The notes: generated by a model not told the origin, from the letters alone. Positions 11,096 through 21,742 are shown, numbered from the stretch's first letter. The stretch is DNA of 64,000 nucleotides from Nannobrachium achirus (GCA_963921795.1 OY997643.1:13155043-13219042); one strand, 5' to 3'. Program-made: numbers and translations.

Positions 11096-12393
11096 AAAGC
11101 CCCCCAAAAAAACTCAAAATCTAAAAGTTAATGAAGCAAGAGCTTACTGTTCTTATGACAACACCTGAGGGTCAGATTGTTGTGGGCAAAACAAGCATTG
11201 CCATTGTTTTCCTTCAATAAATAACCCAAACGACAGATACAACAAAGGAATATTTCTAGCCTTTTTTACTACAGGGTGACCATGGATACTTTCTAGACAT
11301 CTATTTATCTCAACAACGCCAACATTTCTGCAGTAGCGAACCTTTACTTTCTGCAGTCAACCGCGTGACAGACAAAAGCAGTTTTGATGGATCGGAGCCA
11401 TTTGTTTGTGGACATTTACTAAACTCATAAAATATTTTACATGGACACCAAACTGCTTAGCTAACACATTGTTAATGCAACTACAATACTGGATGGTAAA
11501 ACGAGGGTTTAACTGTGCCAATAACGTTAAAGTGTTGATCGTTTACTGTTTTATGCTGGCAACAGTGAAAGTATAGAGCTGTAGGTTCAGTTTTTGGCCA
11601 GCATTATCCATTTAACCAGTTAAACCTCGTTGACCGGATTCACCTACAGTATGAACCAGTAAGATTCCCTAAATCAGCAGATAAGCGACCATCAGGTCGC
11701 ATACACAAACTTTAGAAGGCAATGGTAGGCAATCAGGAGGGAATATGGGAAATGGGACAGATCCATGTTGATGACATGACTTTAGACATACTGTGTACCG
11801 CTTGTGTGATTTTAGGGCAAAATCTGTAGGAGCAGTGTCCAAAAATGTGTCTTGCAAGAATCGGCTTATGGTGGAGCTAGAAGAGGGACATGTGAGAAAT
11901 GAGGGGTTGTGCTTTGGCAGCCAAGGAGTGTGTGTGCAAAGTTTGGCATGGATCGGGGCAACGGTGGCGGAGATATGAGTAGGGGGAAAGTGTGACGTGT
12001 GACGTGACTGACTGACAGCTTGTGGAGGTTTGGATAGTATAAGAGTGTAAGTAACTGCGACCTAACGGTCGCAATAACACATACTGTGTAGACACACATG
12101 CACTCGAGCGCATATATTTCAGAAGATGCGAGGCTAACCCGACAGAACAGCCAGAAAATGAATGCATAATGAAAGTGTCTTCGAGTGCAACAAAGAGTAA
12201 CTGATCCAAAACGTCACATTTTGGAAAGCCCCATGATAGAAAACAGCTAGATACAAGCAAGGCTCGGCTGGGGGCAGCGGGCTGCCATTCAAACTCAAAG
12301 CCTCAAATCCAAATTCAAAGTCACAGTGGCGTGGGGGGACTCCACAAGGCCAGCGCGTGCCTTCCAGTGTTGTCACTGTCTCCGTCATTCATG
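11096..12393. other. No gene; small inverted repeats only
   Basis: An inverted pair (gagggtttaactg at about 11505 and cagttaaacctcg at about 11618) suggests an old MITE. GCGACC-type mini-hairpins like those of the CArG repeat occur near 11684 and 12058. No exon was recognised. Confidence 0.45.
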
Positions 12394-12527
12394 GTTAATG
12401 GGCATTGGTGTAAAGTAACTAAGTACTTTTATTTAAGTACTGTACTTAAGTACACATTTGAGGTATTTGTACTTTACTTGAGTATGTGCAATTTCCATTT
12501 ACATCTACTCCACTACATCTTTACTAA

Positions 12528-12551
12528 ATTTCCCCCTTGGGATAATAAAGG

Positions 12552-12584
<33 letters not shown>
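12528..12584 (+). mobile_element. LINE 3' tail with (TCTA)n
   Basis: 'tttcccccttgggataataaag' followed by about eight TATC units is the common 3' end of fish LINEs with a tetranucleotide tail. Only the tail is present. Confidence 0.6.
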
Positions 12585-12585
<1 letters not shown>

Positions 12586-12721
12586 GGAACGAAATATTGT
12601 ACTTTTACTCCACTAAATTTATTTTAAAACTTTAGTTACTAGTTATTTTGCATATATAAATTATAATATTATTATAAAACATACATGAACCAATTTAGCC
12701 TTATTTTATACCATGGCTATT

Positions 12722-12796
12722 TGAAAATAGCCGATCTACAAGCTCACAACGTGTCGCGATGCAACGCGTTGCGAGCTTGTAGATCTGCTATTTTCA
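12722..12796. repeat. Dispersed hairpin, CAACGCG-centre class
   Basis: The arms tgaaaatagccgatctacaa and its partner pair over about 30 bp. The centre reads cgtgtcgcgatgcaacgcg. It is nested in the Tol2-like MITE. Confidence 0.8.
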
Positions 12797-12929
12797 AAAA
12801 ATGTTTGTACTTTCACTTTTTGTTATTTAAGTACATTTTGATGCCAACACTTTCACACTTTTACTCAAGCACATTTTGAATTCTGGACATTTACTTGTAA
12901 TGTCTACATTGCAGTATTGATACTTCTAC

Positions 12930-13233
12930 TTAAAGGAGTAGTTCACCCCCAAAAGGATTTTTTATATAGTCACGCCATGGAGACTTGAGTTCAATAATAT
13001 TTTTAGTTTTTTGTTGCATTCCTAAGATAAAAATGTGATAACAATAAATGTATCCCCATTCGTTCTGGATGGGGATCCAAATCGATTCGGGTCCCCATCC
13101 GGAATCAATGGGGGTAAATTTACTCCAATCAAATTTTCTTAGGAGTGCGACAAAAAACAAAAATATTATTGAACTCCATGGTGTGACTAATCAATAGAAA
13201 AAAAGTCATTTTGGGGGTGAACTACTCCTTTAA
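12930..13233. mobile_element. TTAA-flanked palindromic MITE, AGGAGTAGTTCACCC ends
   Basis: TTAA at 12930-12933 and 13230-13233 flanks perfect inverted ends AGGAGTAGTTCACCCCCAAAA / reverse complement. The interior is also largely self-complementary (tcaataatattttt versus aaaaatattattga), so the whole element can fold back. The ends suit a piggyBac- or Kolobok-type family that targets TTAA. Confidence 0.85.
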
Positions 13234-13272
13234 GTAAAGAACGTGAATACTTTTTCCACTACCGTTAATGGG

Positions 13273-13849
13273 AGCCCTGGGGAGGAAGAGGAGGGTATGT
13301 TTGCAGTCATTTACCACCGGTCCTCTCGACTCTAACCCATGGCCAGCTTGAGAGGGGCTCAACACAATCCTAAAAATCTGGGTCCCGAGTCTCCAACGAG
13401 GCAGTCTCCCCCAACTGAAGGCTGTAAAGTTAATTGGGGCTAAGTAAGGACATCGCCTGTAGCCTATAGCATGACAGTAGACCTTCAGCCCGTCCAAAAC
13501 TGTCCCGCTTGTTTTGCTTTCTCTTTGTTTTCTGTTCAAAGCATAATCAACCATGAGGCCCTTTCAGTTCCAGTGCACAACGGGCCCGCTCCAGCGCTAA
13601 TCCACCAAGTCACGCTCATGCCATGCCGCTCTCTCTGTGCTACGGTATACAACAATGTATTAGCAATGCTTTTTTCCATTCCAACTCCCCTCTGACTCAA
13701 GACCAAGAGACTTCATTAGAGCCAAAATGGCTTGTTTTCTGGAAAAGAACAGTACAGTAGATATTGGTCCTTTTTTTTTTGGTGCATAACTGAATACGGT
13801 AATCAGGGGCATTTGTGGGTCACCTCCACCAGCACTGCGGCAAATTCGC
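13273..13849. other. No recognisable gene or repeat
   Basis: Unique-looking sequence. The open frames on opposite strands show no domain. Confidence 0.5.
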
Positions 13850-14016
13850 AATGCAATAACATTCATAGCATCGGTGTCGGGTGGAAACCTTGTATCTCCA
13901 AGTTTCAAATGTGTACGTTCTTTCGCAAAGCAAAGCCCTGCTTCATCATACAAGGCCGTCGCACAAAAGTAGTGAAAACAGCAGATCTACAAGCTTGTAG
14001 ATCGGCTGTTTTCACT
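13850..14016. repeat. Dispersed repeat ending in the minimal hairpin
   Basis: The body matches 1660-1790. The end is a 46-bp palindrome at 13971-14016, AGTGAAAACAGC...GCTGTTTTCACT with a central AAGCTT and one mismatched pair. This is the smallest complete form of the dispersed hairpin in the window: both arms, no GC-rich centre. Confidence 0.75.
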
Positions 14017-14738
14017 AGTTTAAATCATTTTTAAAATGATAAATGCAAAACAAACAATTTTGGACATACAAGGTTTTCACCCGACAACGACGATATGTTT
14101 CAGCCATTCCGTCTGTGTGTGCGTGTGTGCGAGAAGCATTGCCACTCCCAAGTACCGAACACGATATTGATGATCGGTCTTTGTCGCAGCACGCAGTCTG
14201 GAGGGGTTTGACGTCAGGGCAAAAAATATATATGAAATGCACCTGTGCTGCAGTCTACTGCGATTGGAATGCTACAGACACACACACACACCCCATGTCT
14301 CTCTCCTCCTTTATCCCATAAGCCTCAGCGCTGGCCTACTTTGGGAACATTTCCTTTATTCACGCTCAAACTACTCGCCGGCTTAAGACAAACAAGTGGG
14401 ATGTGACCTTCGTCGCTGACTCGAGATTTTTTTTTCTTTTTGGTTTGTTGTTTTTTCTTTTTTCTCCCAACGTCCTAATCACCGGCACCTCGACGCAATG
14501 GAGGGTGCTCTAGCTTCCAACTGGTGGTGTAATAGTCTGTAAGACATTGTGTGCACGCGTGCATGCCATGCATGCATGTGTGAGGGAACCTGTGTCCTTG
14601 TTTAAATGTTCCCCAGAAGAGCGATTTGTTTGGGTCCAAAGCCGATCCCGCTTTTGGAAATAACTAAAGCACTGATTTCTTTTTTTTTTTTTGTCATAAA
14701 GTCCATTCCAAGTGCATTTATTAATTTTTTCAAAAACA
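14017..14738. other. No recognisable gene or repeat
   Basis: No domain-bearing frame and no transposon ends seen. A short CA run lies near 14279-14291. Confidence 0.45.
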
Positions 14739-14792
14739 GCCCATCTACAAGTGTAAGTGTGTGTGCGTGCGTGCGTGCGTGTGTGCGTGTGT
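14736..14792. repeat. Half hairpin fused to (GT)/(GCGT)n
   Basis: A single arm, 'caaaaacagcccatctacaag', runs straight into a GT/GCGT microsatellite. The second arm is absent, apparently replaced by the microsatellite. Confidence 0.6.
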
Positions 14793-14879
14793 CCAATAGA
14801 AGGGGCAAACAATTAGCAAGGTACTGCTCTGTATCAGCTATTAGGGTATTTAAGCTTTGCACTGCAACGGCAGATGACA

Positions 14880-15420
14880 ACGGCAACCGGAAATGATCAG
14901 CGCTCGATAGATCAACCTGCCACCGTCACGGCCGTCTCTACTACGGCAGTCTACCTTTCCACGTAGCAGCTACAACGCCTGCTGCGTGGTCGCGTCGCCA
15001 TGGGAACCAAAGCGTTCTGCGAAAGGGGTGGGACCCCGTCGCCGACGACTGGTTGCTTAACGCTTTTGACCGCTACGGCGATTACGTCAAAACAGCCGTA
15101 GTCCCGCCTCACGTCGCCGTAGTAGAAACGCGCCCCTTAAATTTCCTATTATAGGAAGTCGCTCCATTTGGAGGAGGCGTTGTTATCTTTACCCGGCATG
15201 ATTGTTGTCTGCTGTGCTTGACATGTATGCCAACAGTATTGTATGTAACAACGTTCTGCCCTACATGCACTTTGTAACTTGGCTGTTTTCCTCATTATCT
15301 GACTGCACTGACATTGTTTATGTCCTTTGTACGAGGCATTCTTGTACTTCTGCTTATGTGGACATAAATAAACATTTCAAACGTGTGTGTATTTCTGCCT
15401 GATAATCAGCTCAAGAAAAC
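14880..15420. other. CpG-rich stretch without a recognised gene
   Basis: 14900-15150 is rich in CpG and in CTACGGC/GCCGTAG words in both orientations, which suggests a degraded inverted-repeat element. An AATAAA lies near 15366. I could not connect it to an exon of suclg2 or any other gene. Confidence 0.35.
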
Positions 15421-15463
15421 CGTCTGATGCTAGCCTCTCGTCGGGTGTGCAAAAACAATTACG

Positions 15464-16018
15464 TTAAAACCCATTTAGGCCTAGAATTATTGACTGCTTT
15501 AACTATTGAAAAACAGCAGATCTACAAGCTTGCAGCGCGGCACTTGGTGTGAAAATGTGTGCAAATCTTTGAATATATGTATTTTTAAAGCGAAGGTTTG
15601 TAACTCAAATTTTGCTTCTGGGGGGTCCCTGGCCTGGAACTAAATATTTTGAGATGGGGGTCCGTGGCCAAATAAATATCAGTTTGGGGGAAAAAAGGTT
15701 TGAGAACCACTGACATACATACAGTAGTAGTCTCTCAAGCACAGACTAACTGAGCTCCATTTAAGTGAAAAGGTCCTTTTCTTTGACGATGGCTGGCCAG
15801 ATTGCTGATATAGAAACATAGGTTTTTCAAAAAAACCTTAGAAGGATTATAGAATCGGGTCAACATTCTAATTTTCACGATTTTTCAAAAATAGCATATC
15901 TACAAGCTCGCAGCGCGGCACTCGGTGCCGCGCTGTGAGCTTGTATATCTGCTATTTTTCAATAGTTAAAGCATAAAATAATGATACACAATAATGTGTA
16001 CCCGTTCTAAATGGGTAA
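15464..16018. mobile_element. TTAA-flanked MITE (piggyBac-like), copy 3
   Basis: The left side is TTAA plus AACCCATTTAGG; the right end is CCCGTTCTAAATGGG followed by TAAA, so the right TTAA is altered. The left hairpin has lost its inner arm; the right one is complete (about 15891-15961). Confidence 0.75.
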
Positions 16019-16240
16019 AAAAAAACTGATTACATACAGTAAGGTTCCCCTTTTCCCAACAAAACAATCTTGTTCCCCTACAAAAACTATTGCAATACTG
16101 CAGCAATTGGGTTGTTTGTCAGGAACAGGATTGTAGAATAGTCTAAAAACCCAGCAGCAGGCCGATATGAACGTGACCCAGCAGCCACTGCCAGTCTACG
16201 GGGAGGCGCTAACTTTGTATTATTCTTCGTGTGTTTGTTT

Positions 16241-16827
16241 TTATCCCATTTAGGGCCTAGGATTATTGAATGGTTTAACCAGTGAAAAATAGCAGATATA
16301 CAAGCTCACAGCGCGGCACCGAGTGCCGCGCTGCGAGCTTGTAGATCTGCTATTTTTGAAAAGTCGTGAAAAGTCGTGTGCAAATCTTTGAATATATGTA
16401 TTTTTTAAAGCGAACATTTGTAAGTCAAATTTTGCTTCTGGGTGGTCCCTGGAACTAAGTGTTTTGAGATGGGGGTCCGTGGCCAAATACATATCATTTT
16501 GGGGGTCCTTCACATGAAAAAGTATGAGAACCACTGACATAGTAGTCTCTCGAGAACAGACTAACTGAGCTCCAGTTAAGTGAAAAGGACCTTTCCTATG
16601 ACGATGGCCAGCCAGATTGCTGACATAGAAACATCAGAAGGAATAAAAAGACACTTATAGAATCGGGTCAAAATTCTGATTTTCACGATTTTTCAAAAAT
16701 AGCAGATCTACAAGCTCGCAGCGCGGCACTCGGTGCCGCGCTGTGAGCTTGTAGATCTGCTATTTTTCAATAGTTAAAGCGTAAAATAATAATACACAAT
16801 AAGGCGTACCCGTTCTGAACGGGTTAT
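16241..16827. mobile_element. TTAA-type MITE, copy 4, with TTAT on both sides
   Basis: The ends CCCATTTAGGGCC and CCCGTTCTGAACGGG are typical, but the flanking 4-mer is TTAT at both 16241-16244 and 16824-16827. Both hairpins are nearly perfect (16288-16360 and 16694-16770), and the inner hAT end fossil is intact. Confidence 0.8.
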
Positions 16828-16928
16828 TTTATCTCCGTTGCTGCCAAACTCGAGAAACACCGTGTAGGAGAGAAATAGGCAGCCAGCATCGGTGTGAACT
16901 CAAAGAACGGAACAGTGGGAGAGAAAGA

Positions 16929-16950
16929 GGAGGAGGAGGAGGAGGAGGAA
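16929..16950. repeat. (GGA)n microsatellite
   Basis: About seven GGA units. Confidence 0.9.
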
Positions 16951-17221
16951 AGGAGGTTAGCCGGGCCCTTTGCTCGCAAAGTGCATTTCAGAACCCGGAG
17001 GAAACGGCTCTGCTGCTGTCACCCCAACAAGGGAGCGAGAAGAAATAAAAAAAACGCAAAGGAGAAAAGATGAACAAGAAAAAATAGGGGAGGTGACGGA
17101 GGGAAAGGAAATACAACAAAAAAAAAGTGCAAGAATCCTAAATAGGAGCAAGTTGCTGACTGGGTGGAGTGGAGAGGGCTGTCAGCGTACGTTGTCCCTT
17201 CAGGCGCCCAGTTACCTTGGA

Positions 17222-17705
17222 CTAACTCTCAGAGACCGGGAACGCAACGCACCCCGAGTTGCGTTAGATTTTAACCACTTTAACCATTATTTTGTGCTTT
17301 AACTATTGAAAGATAGCAGATCTACAAGCTCACTGTAGATCTGCTATTTTTGAAAAATCGTGAAAATGTGTGAAGGTCTCCGACTTCTAAAATCCTTCCT
17401 CTAAATCAGTGGTTCTCAAACTTTCTCATGTCAAGGACCGCCAAAATGACATTTATTTGCCCGCCAGATCCCCCCATCACAAAATATGTTGTTCCAGGGA
17501 CCCCACCAGAAGCAGAGATTTGAGTTACAAAGGTTTGCTTTGAAAAATATATATTGATAATTTTGCACACATTTTCAAGATCTTTTCAAAAATAGCAGAT
17601 CTACAAGCTCGCAGCGCGGCACCGAGTGCCGCGCTGTGAGCTTGTATATCTGCTATTTTTTTCAATAGTTAAAGCATTCAATAATTCTAGGCATAACTGG
17701 ACTAA
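17222..17705. mobile_element. TTAA-type MITE, copy 5, subfamily B, CTAA flanks
   Basis: Subfamily B, with its CGC-rich end (around 17235-17265). The left hairpin is shortened to a nearly centre-less form (17313-17353); the right hairpin is complete. CTAA at 17222-17225 and 17702-17705 may be the target duplication; the ends are less certain than in other copies. Confidence 0.65.
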
Positions 17706-18258
17706 ACAACAGCATGCATGGAGATATTGGCTCTTATACTTCTTCAACCTAACCTATTTTTTATTGGGCTTTTCGCCTCCGGTGTATAGGAGGGTGTGGG
17801 CTTGTCTGAAACTGTGGATATATTCTTTCTTTTACTGTGTGTGTTTACTGAGCAGTGCTGTGCGAGGAGCAGTATCCATTTTTATTGCAAGCCTAAGAGT
17901 GCTCCGCGAGCAGACAGTGAGGCCAATATAAAGTCAACATGTCCATGTAAGCTAGCCTGACTGAGCTGAAATAGTGATGCTTGCTGCTTCATTATGTAGC
18001 CTGTTATTCAGCCCTGCAACAGCAGGTCAACGAAGGTGAAGTGAATGCGTGTCTTTCGTAGACATTATAAAATGAGATTCTATTTTGTCACTGCTGGTAA
18101 AAAAAAGAAATGTCTTATTTCACTTCTGGGGTCGTTTCAAAGTAATTTCTAAAAAGTAAGTCTAGCCAGTTGCTTGATTCAATATTTAGATGACTATTTT
18201 AACCATGTTAGACTCATTGGAAACACAATGTTCCCGCTGCTGGTGATTGATATTGACC
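17706..18258. other. No recognisable gene or repeat
   Basis: No domain and no terminal repeats seen. A short stretch near 18170-18190 (cttgattcaatatttagat) recurs at 53679-53698. Confidence 0.45.
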
Positions 18259-18266
18259 TTCTAATG

Positions 18267-18475
18267 CAGTGGTTCTCAAAGTGGATTTCAGTTCCTTTAT
18301 TGGGGGCCTAAATTTTTCAGTTCCTTTATTGGGGGCCTAAATTGACCTTTACAACTCTGTAACTTTGACAGTGTACAAATGGTACCAAATGGACCCTAAC
18401 GGGTCCATTTGGTACCATTTGTACACCGTCAAAGTTAAGGGGAGACCTTCAAATTTCAAAGTTTGAGAACCACTG
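18267..18475. mobile_element. Palindromic hAT-like MITE, CAGTGGTTCTCAAA ends
   Basis: CAGTGGTTCTCAAAG starts it and TTTGAGAACCACTG ends it. The exact 8-bp duplication TTCTAATG lies at 18259-18266 and 18476-18483. Its centre (18371-18426) is a 26-bp-arm palindrome with a 4-nt loop, so the element folds into one long hairpin. Confidence 0.92.
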
Positions 18476-18483
18476 TTCTAATG

Positions 18484-19107
18484 CATGAGGCACCCCTCAT
18501 TTTCAGTTACTTCAGTGATTTTTCAGTTACTTTTTTTCCCCCCTCCCCATTTTCAAAAATGAAGATAATTACTGCAGAAAGAGGGTCTCAGGGGGGGACC
18601 AGGCAGGCCGCCTGACCGCCTTCCAGCTTGCCGCCCCGCATGCCCGGCTGCAAGACGACACTTACTGCTCGCTCGGTCCTGGGGGAAGCATGTACAATAG
18701 GACTGTCGTAGATTAGAGGTTATCATGATTGATTATGTGTGACGTTATAGAGTAGATCATGTATTCATTGATTATATTAATATCTAGGTCTGTATGATGA
18801 TACTAATACTTGATAGTTAGGAGTAGAGAGGCCTTCAGTATTCCTCAGTAACTATTGTTTTGGTAAAGCCTATCTTGTTATGGTACGCCTCGTTCCAGAG
18901 GCCTTGAAGCCACACAGTATAACTCTGGTGTTTGACCATTCCTCTTGGCAGAACTACTTTACCACTGTCCAGAGTGTTAAACTGTACTTCTGTCCATGAT
19001 ATCATGTTACATAAACTTGACCACCACCACCACCTAATATAATTGTCTTGTCTCCTCATTTTCTCATGATTATTGATTGATCTGAATTCCACCACAGGAC
19101 TTCATTG
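18484..19107. other. No recognisable gene or repeat
   Basis: Contains a C-rich stretch near 18530-18550 and unique-looking sequence after that. No exon or terminal repeat recognised. Confidence 0.45.
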
Positions 19108-20452
19108 TCATGACCCCGGGCATGCAGATGACTTGGCTATAATCTGCTAAAATTTACTAGAACGACTGGTTGATAGTGTTGATTTTGTCAACTAAAACTA
19201 TGACGAAAAATGTTCATCTACTATCTTTTTTCAGTGACGGAAAAATAAAAAAAGCTAAGCTATAATGACTAAAACTAAGACATGACAATAAAACCGAATC
19301 TGTGCGAAGAAAGCACCGCTCAATTCGCACCGCTGTGACGGAAGTTATCTCCATACATGGAGTTCCGAGCTCATATGAACACTCACATGGACACTCATGC
19401 ATAGTGTCAAAAACTAGAACCTAAATGTTAGGGTGGAGAAGAGATCCAGTAGAAAAGACAAATCATGTTATGTTTGGTTGCACTCGGGTGTTGCACTCTG
19501 AAAATAGCAACATCTTAACCATTTAAGTGCCTATCCCGAACATGTTCGGGATATTCGGGATCAAAAACAATTTTTTATTTGCTATTTTACTTACACCGAG
19601 CTGCTTGGAGCAACGTGGGTGGTCCCGGCTCGCCCAGCGCTCACCAACGAGAGACGCTAGATGCTCCGACGATTTATTCCATTGAAAATGGTTTAAAATA
19701 AAGTTTAGACCCCCCCAAATGTTCACCCAATGTTCATTGTAGGCGGCGCGACGTATTCCAGGGTGCCTATCCCGAACATGTCCGGGATATTTAATAAAAT
19801 TAATTATTTTATCGGAGGCCTCAATGAAGCCCCGGTCTAGACGTCCATCCTTGGCCGGGACTTAGACTCGGCCATCCACGGGCTGTATTCGCGCTAACGG
19901 CCAAATCGCGCCGCCCACTCCAATAATGAATCACATCTTTAGACAGGATTTTCTCCGGATTGTGTCCCCAGACCCAAAGAGAAAGTTTTTTAAAGGGGTT
20001 AGCATTTTGGCTACGTGTCAGCTAGCTTCCTCCTCTCGACACCCATAGCATTGACTGGAGTGAAAACACAAGGCAGTTGGGAGAGGGTCGACGAAAGCTA
20101 TAAAGAAGGTCAATGGAGAAATTTCTGGCACTCTAGCACCCCTTGTGGCCGGATGGCACTGTATGAGTTAAAATAGCAACATTGAAAAAAAAATCAACTG
20201 TCTAATTGATTATGACCCGTCATTATTTTCAGGCTTTTAGACTAATGCAGTCGACTTGCAATGAAGGCATGACTACACAAAGTGAACAGTATACCCTAGC
20301 CACACGCTGGTGTGAACTGTCGACACGTTATGATGAACAACACTGAAGCCTCTCTAGAGTCGTAGACAGACCGCAGTCATATGTTTTAGTCAGCAGGTTA
20401 TGTCAAATTCCAGCAGATTGCCAAGTCATCTGCATGCCCGGGTCATGACAGT
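19108..20452. mobile_element. Candidate element with inverted ends TGTCATGACCCGGGCATGC
   Basis: The two ends are inverted copies over about 45 bp: tgtcatgaccccgggcatgc...gacttggc at the left (from about 19108) and its near-exact complement at 20412-20452. The inside holds a GACTAAAACT fragment and a TTAA MITE (19515-20171). No target duplication was found, so this may also be an inverted duplication. Confidence 0.5.
19515..20171. mobile_element. TTAA-flanked MITE, CCATTTAAGTGCC ends
   Basis: TTAA at 19515-19518 and 20168-20171 encloses ends CCATTTAAGTGCC and GGCACTGTATGAG. A palindromic TCCCGAACATGTTCGGGA lies near the left end and a one-base variant lies near 19768. The outer flanks also share the 13-mer AAAATAGCAACAT (19501-19513 and 20170-20182). 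No coding capacity. Confidence 0.65.
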
Positions 20453-20514
20453 GAAGCAATGAGGCAAGTGCGATATATGCATCCCCCAGGAGAGAGCAGT
20501 TAGTGGCGACTGGC

Positions 20515-21225
20515 AGCCAGGCAAGGCGGCAGAGAGGCAGACAGGCAGGCAGACAGGCAGGCGGGCAGGCAGGCAGGCGGACCGTACCTATATTCCCCAG
20601 GTTCTATGTTCTCCAGGTTCTATGTTCCCCATTTACCCCCCCAAAAAAAGGTTCTATGTTCCCCGCTTATCCAAAAAAGGTCCTATGTTCCCCAGGTTCT
20701 ATGTTCCCTACTTATCCCCACAAAAAGGGTTCTATGTTCCCTGCTCAACTTACAATAGGTTCCCCACTTATCCAAAAATGCAGGAAACATTCCTTTATAA
20801 TTATTAATAACAACTCAAAACACCCAATAATAGGGAGAGATTACGAATACTAGTGGGACAGGGGGCACTAGGGACATCTGGACACCATACTTTTGTTATG
20901 TCTGGGCATCCGGACGAGTGGGCACCTGGACATCTGGGCAATAGGGACATGTGGGCATTTGGACGAGTGGGCACATAGACGAGTGGGCACTTGAGAAAGA
21001 TGTCCCACCATTTCCTGCATTTGAGTGGGGAACATACATTTCTTTGGGGGGAACATACAGTAGATCCTGTTTTTGGTTGAGAGGGGAATATAGAACCTTT
21101 TTGTGGGGAGGGTGGGTGGGGAACATAGAACCTGGGGAACATAGGGTGGACCCCCAGGCGGGAAGGCAAGGCGGGCAGGCAGTCAGGAAGGCGGGCAGAC
21201 GGGTGGTCGGGCAGGCGGGCTTGGT
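20515..21225. repeat. Inverted minisatellite: GGTTCTATGTTCCCC array and its complement
   Basis: The left part (20586-20765) repeats GGTTCTATGTTCCCC-like units on the plus strand. The right part (21024-21150) repeats the reverse complement, GGGGAACATAGAACC. Both are bordered outside by GGCA/GGCGG purine-rich tracts. The middle has repeated 'gacgagtgggcac' words. The whole can fold back on itself. Confidence 0.8.
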
Positions 21226-21369
21226 TGGTTTCCCCCTGAGAGCATCTTTCTACAGTAATTATCTTCATCAGCACTCAGGAGAGTATACTCTAAAGTGCTC
21301 CGGTATACAGCACCAGTTGGTTCTACAGCATGATTTATAAAGCATCATACGACACGGTATAAATTAAGC

Positions 21370-21519
<150 letters not shown>

Positions 21520-21714
21520 AGCACACAACACTGGGATAAACACTGAAGCACAAACAAACTCGGATGTTCTAATGCAAGGCCCAAGACGAGATAAAGTATT
21601 CACAATGCACTCTTTTACATCTAACACACAAAAGCACTCAAGATCTTTCTCAGGGGGCATGAGCAACACAAAGGGGGGGAGGAAAGTGAGAGGAGAGGAG
21701 AGTTGGGAAAGCGG

Positions 21715-21742
21715 GGGAGAGAGAGAGAGAGAGAGAGAGAGA
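21715..21742. repeat. (GA)n microsatellite
   Basis: Short pure GA tract. Confidence 0.9.

Larger units (their letters stand above)
12403..13263. mobile_element. Tol2-like hAT MITE with several nested insertions
   Basis: The left end CATTGGTGTAAAGTAACT is followed by many AAGTACTTTTA/GTACTTAAGTAC words, as in Tol2-family ends; the right end is CTTTTTCCACTACC. The 9-mer GTTAATGGG is repeated at 12394-12402 and 13264-13272, containing an 8-bp hAT duplication. Nested inside are a LINE tail with (TCTA)n, a dispersed hairpin and a TTAA MITE. Confidence 0.8.

Noticed and set aside
15202-15402. Short plus-strand frame beside an AATAAA as a terminal exon
   Set aside because: No domain, no acceptor worth trusting, and the neighbouring CpG-rich part looks like a degraded inverted repeat.
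16250-16540. Recurrent 60-100-codon frames such as MSVVLKPFHVKDPQND
   Set aside because: They recur only because the TTAA MITE recurs (also 21866, 45140, 54696, 57439); they read across the hAT end fossil and are not genes.
19545-19562. p53-type half-site GAACATGTTC as a regulatory element
   Set aside because: It is a single half-site inside a MITE palindrome and lacks the second half-site.
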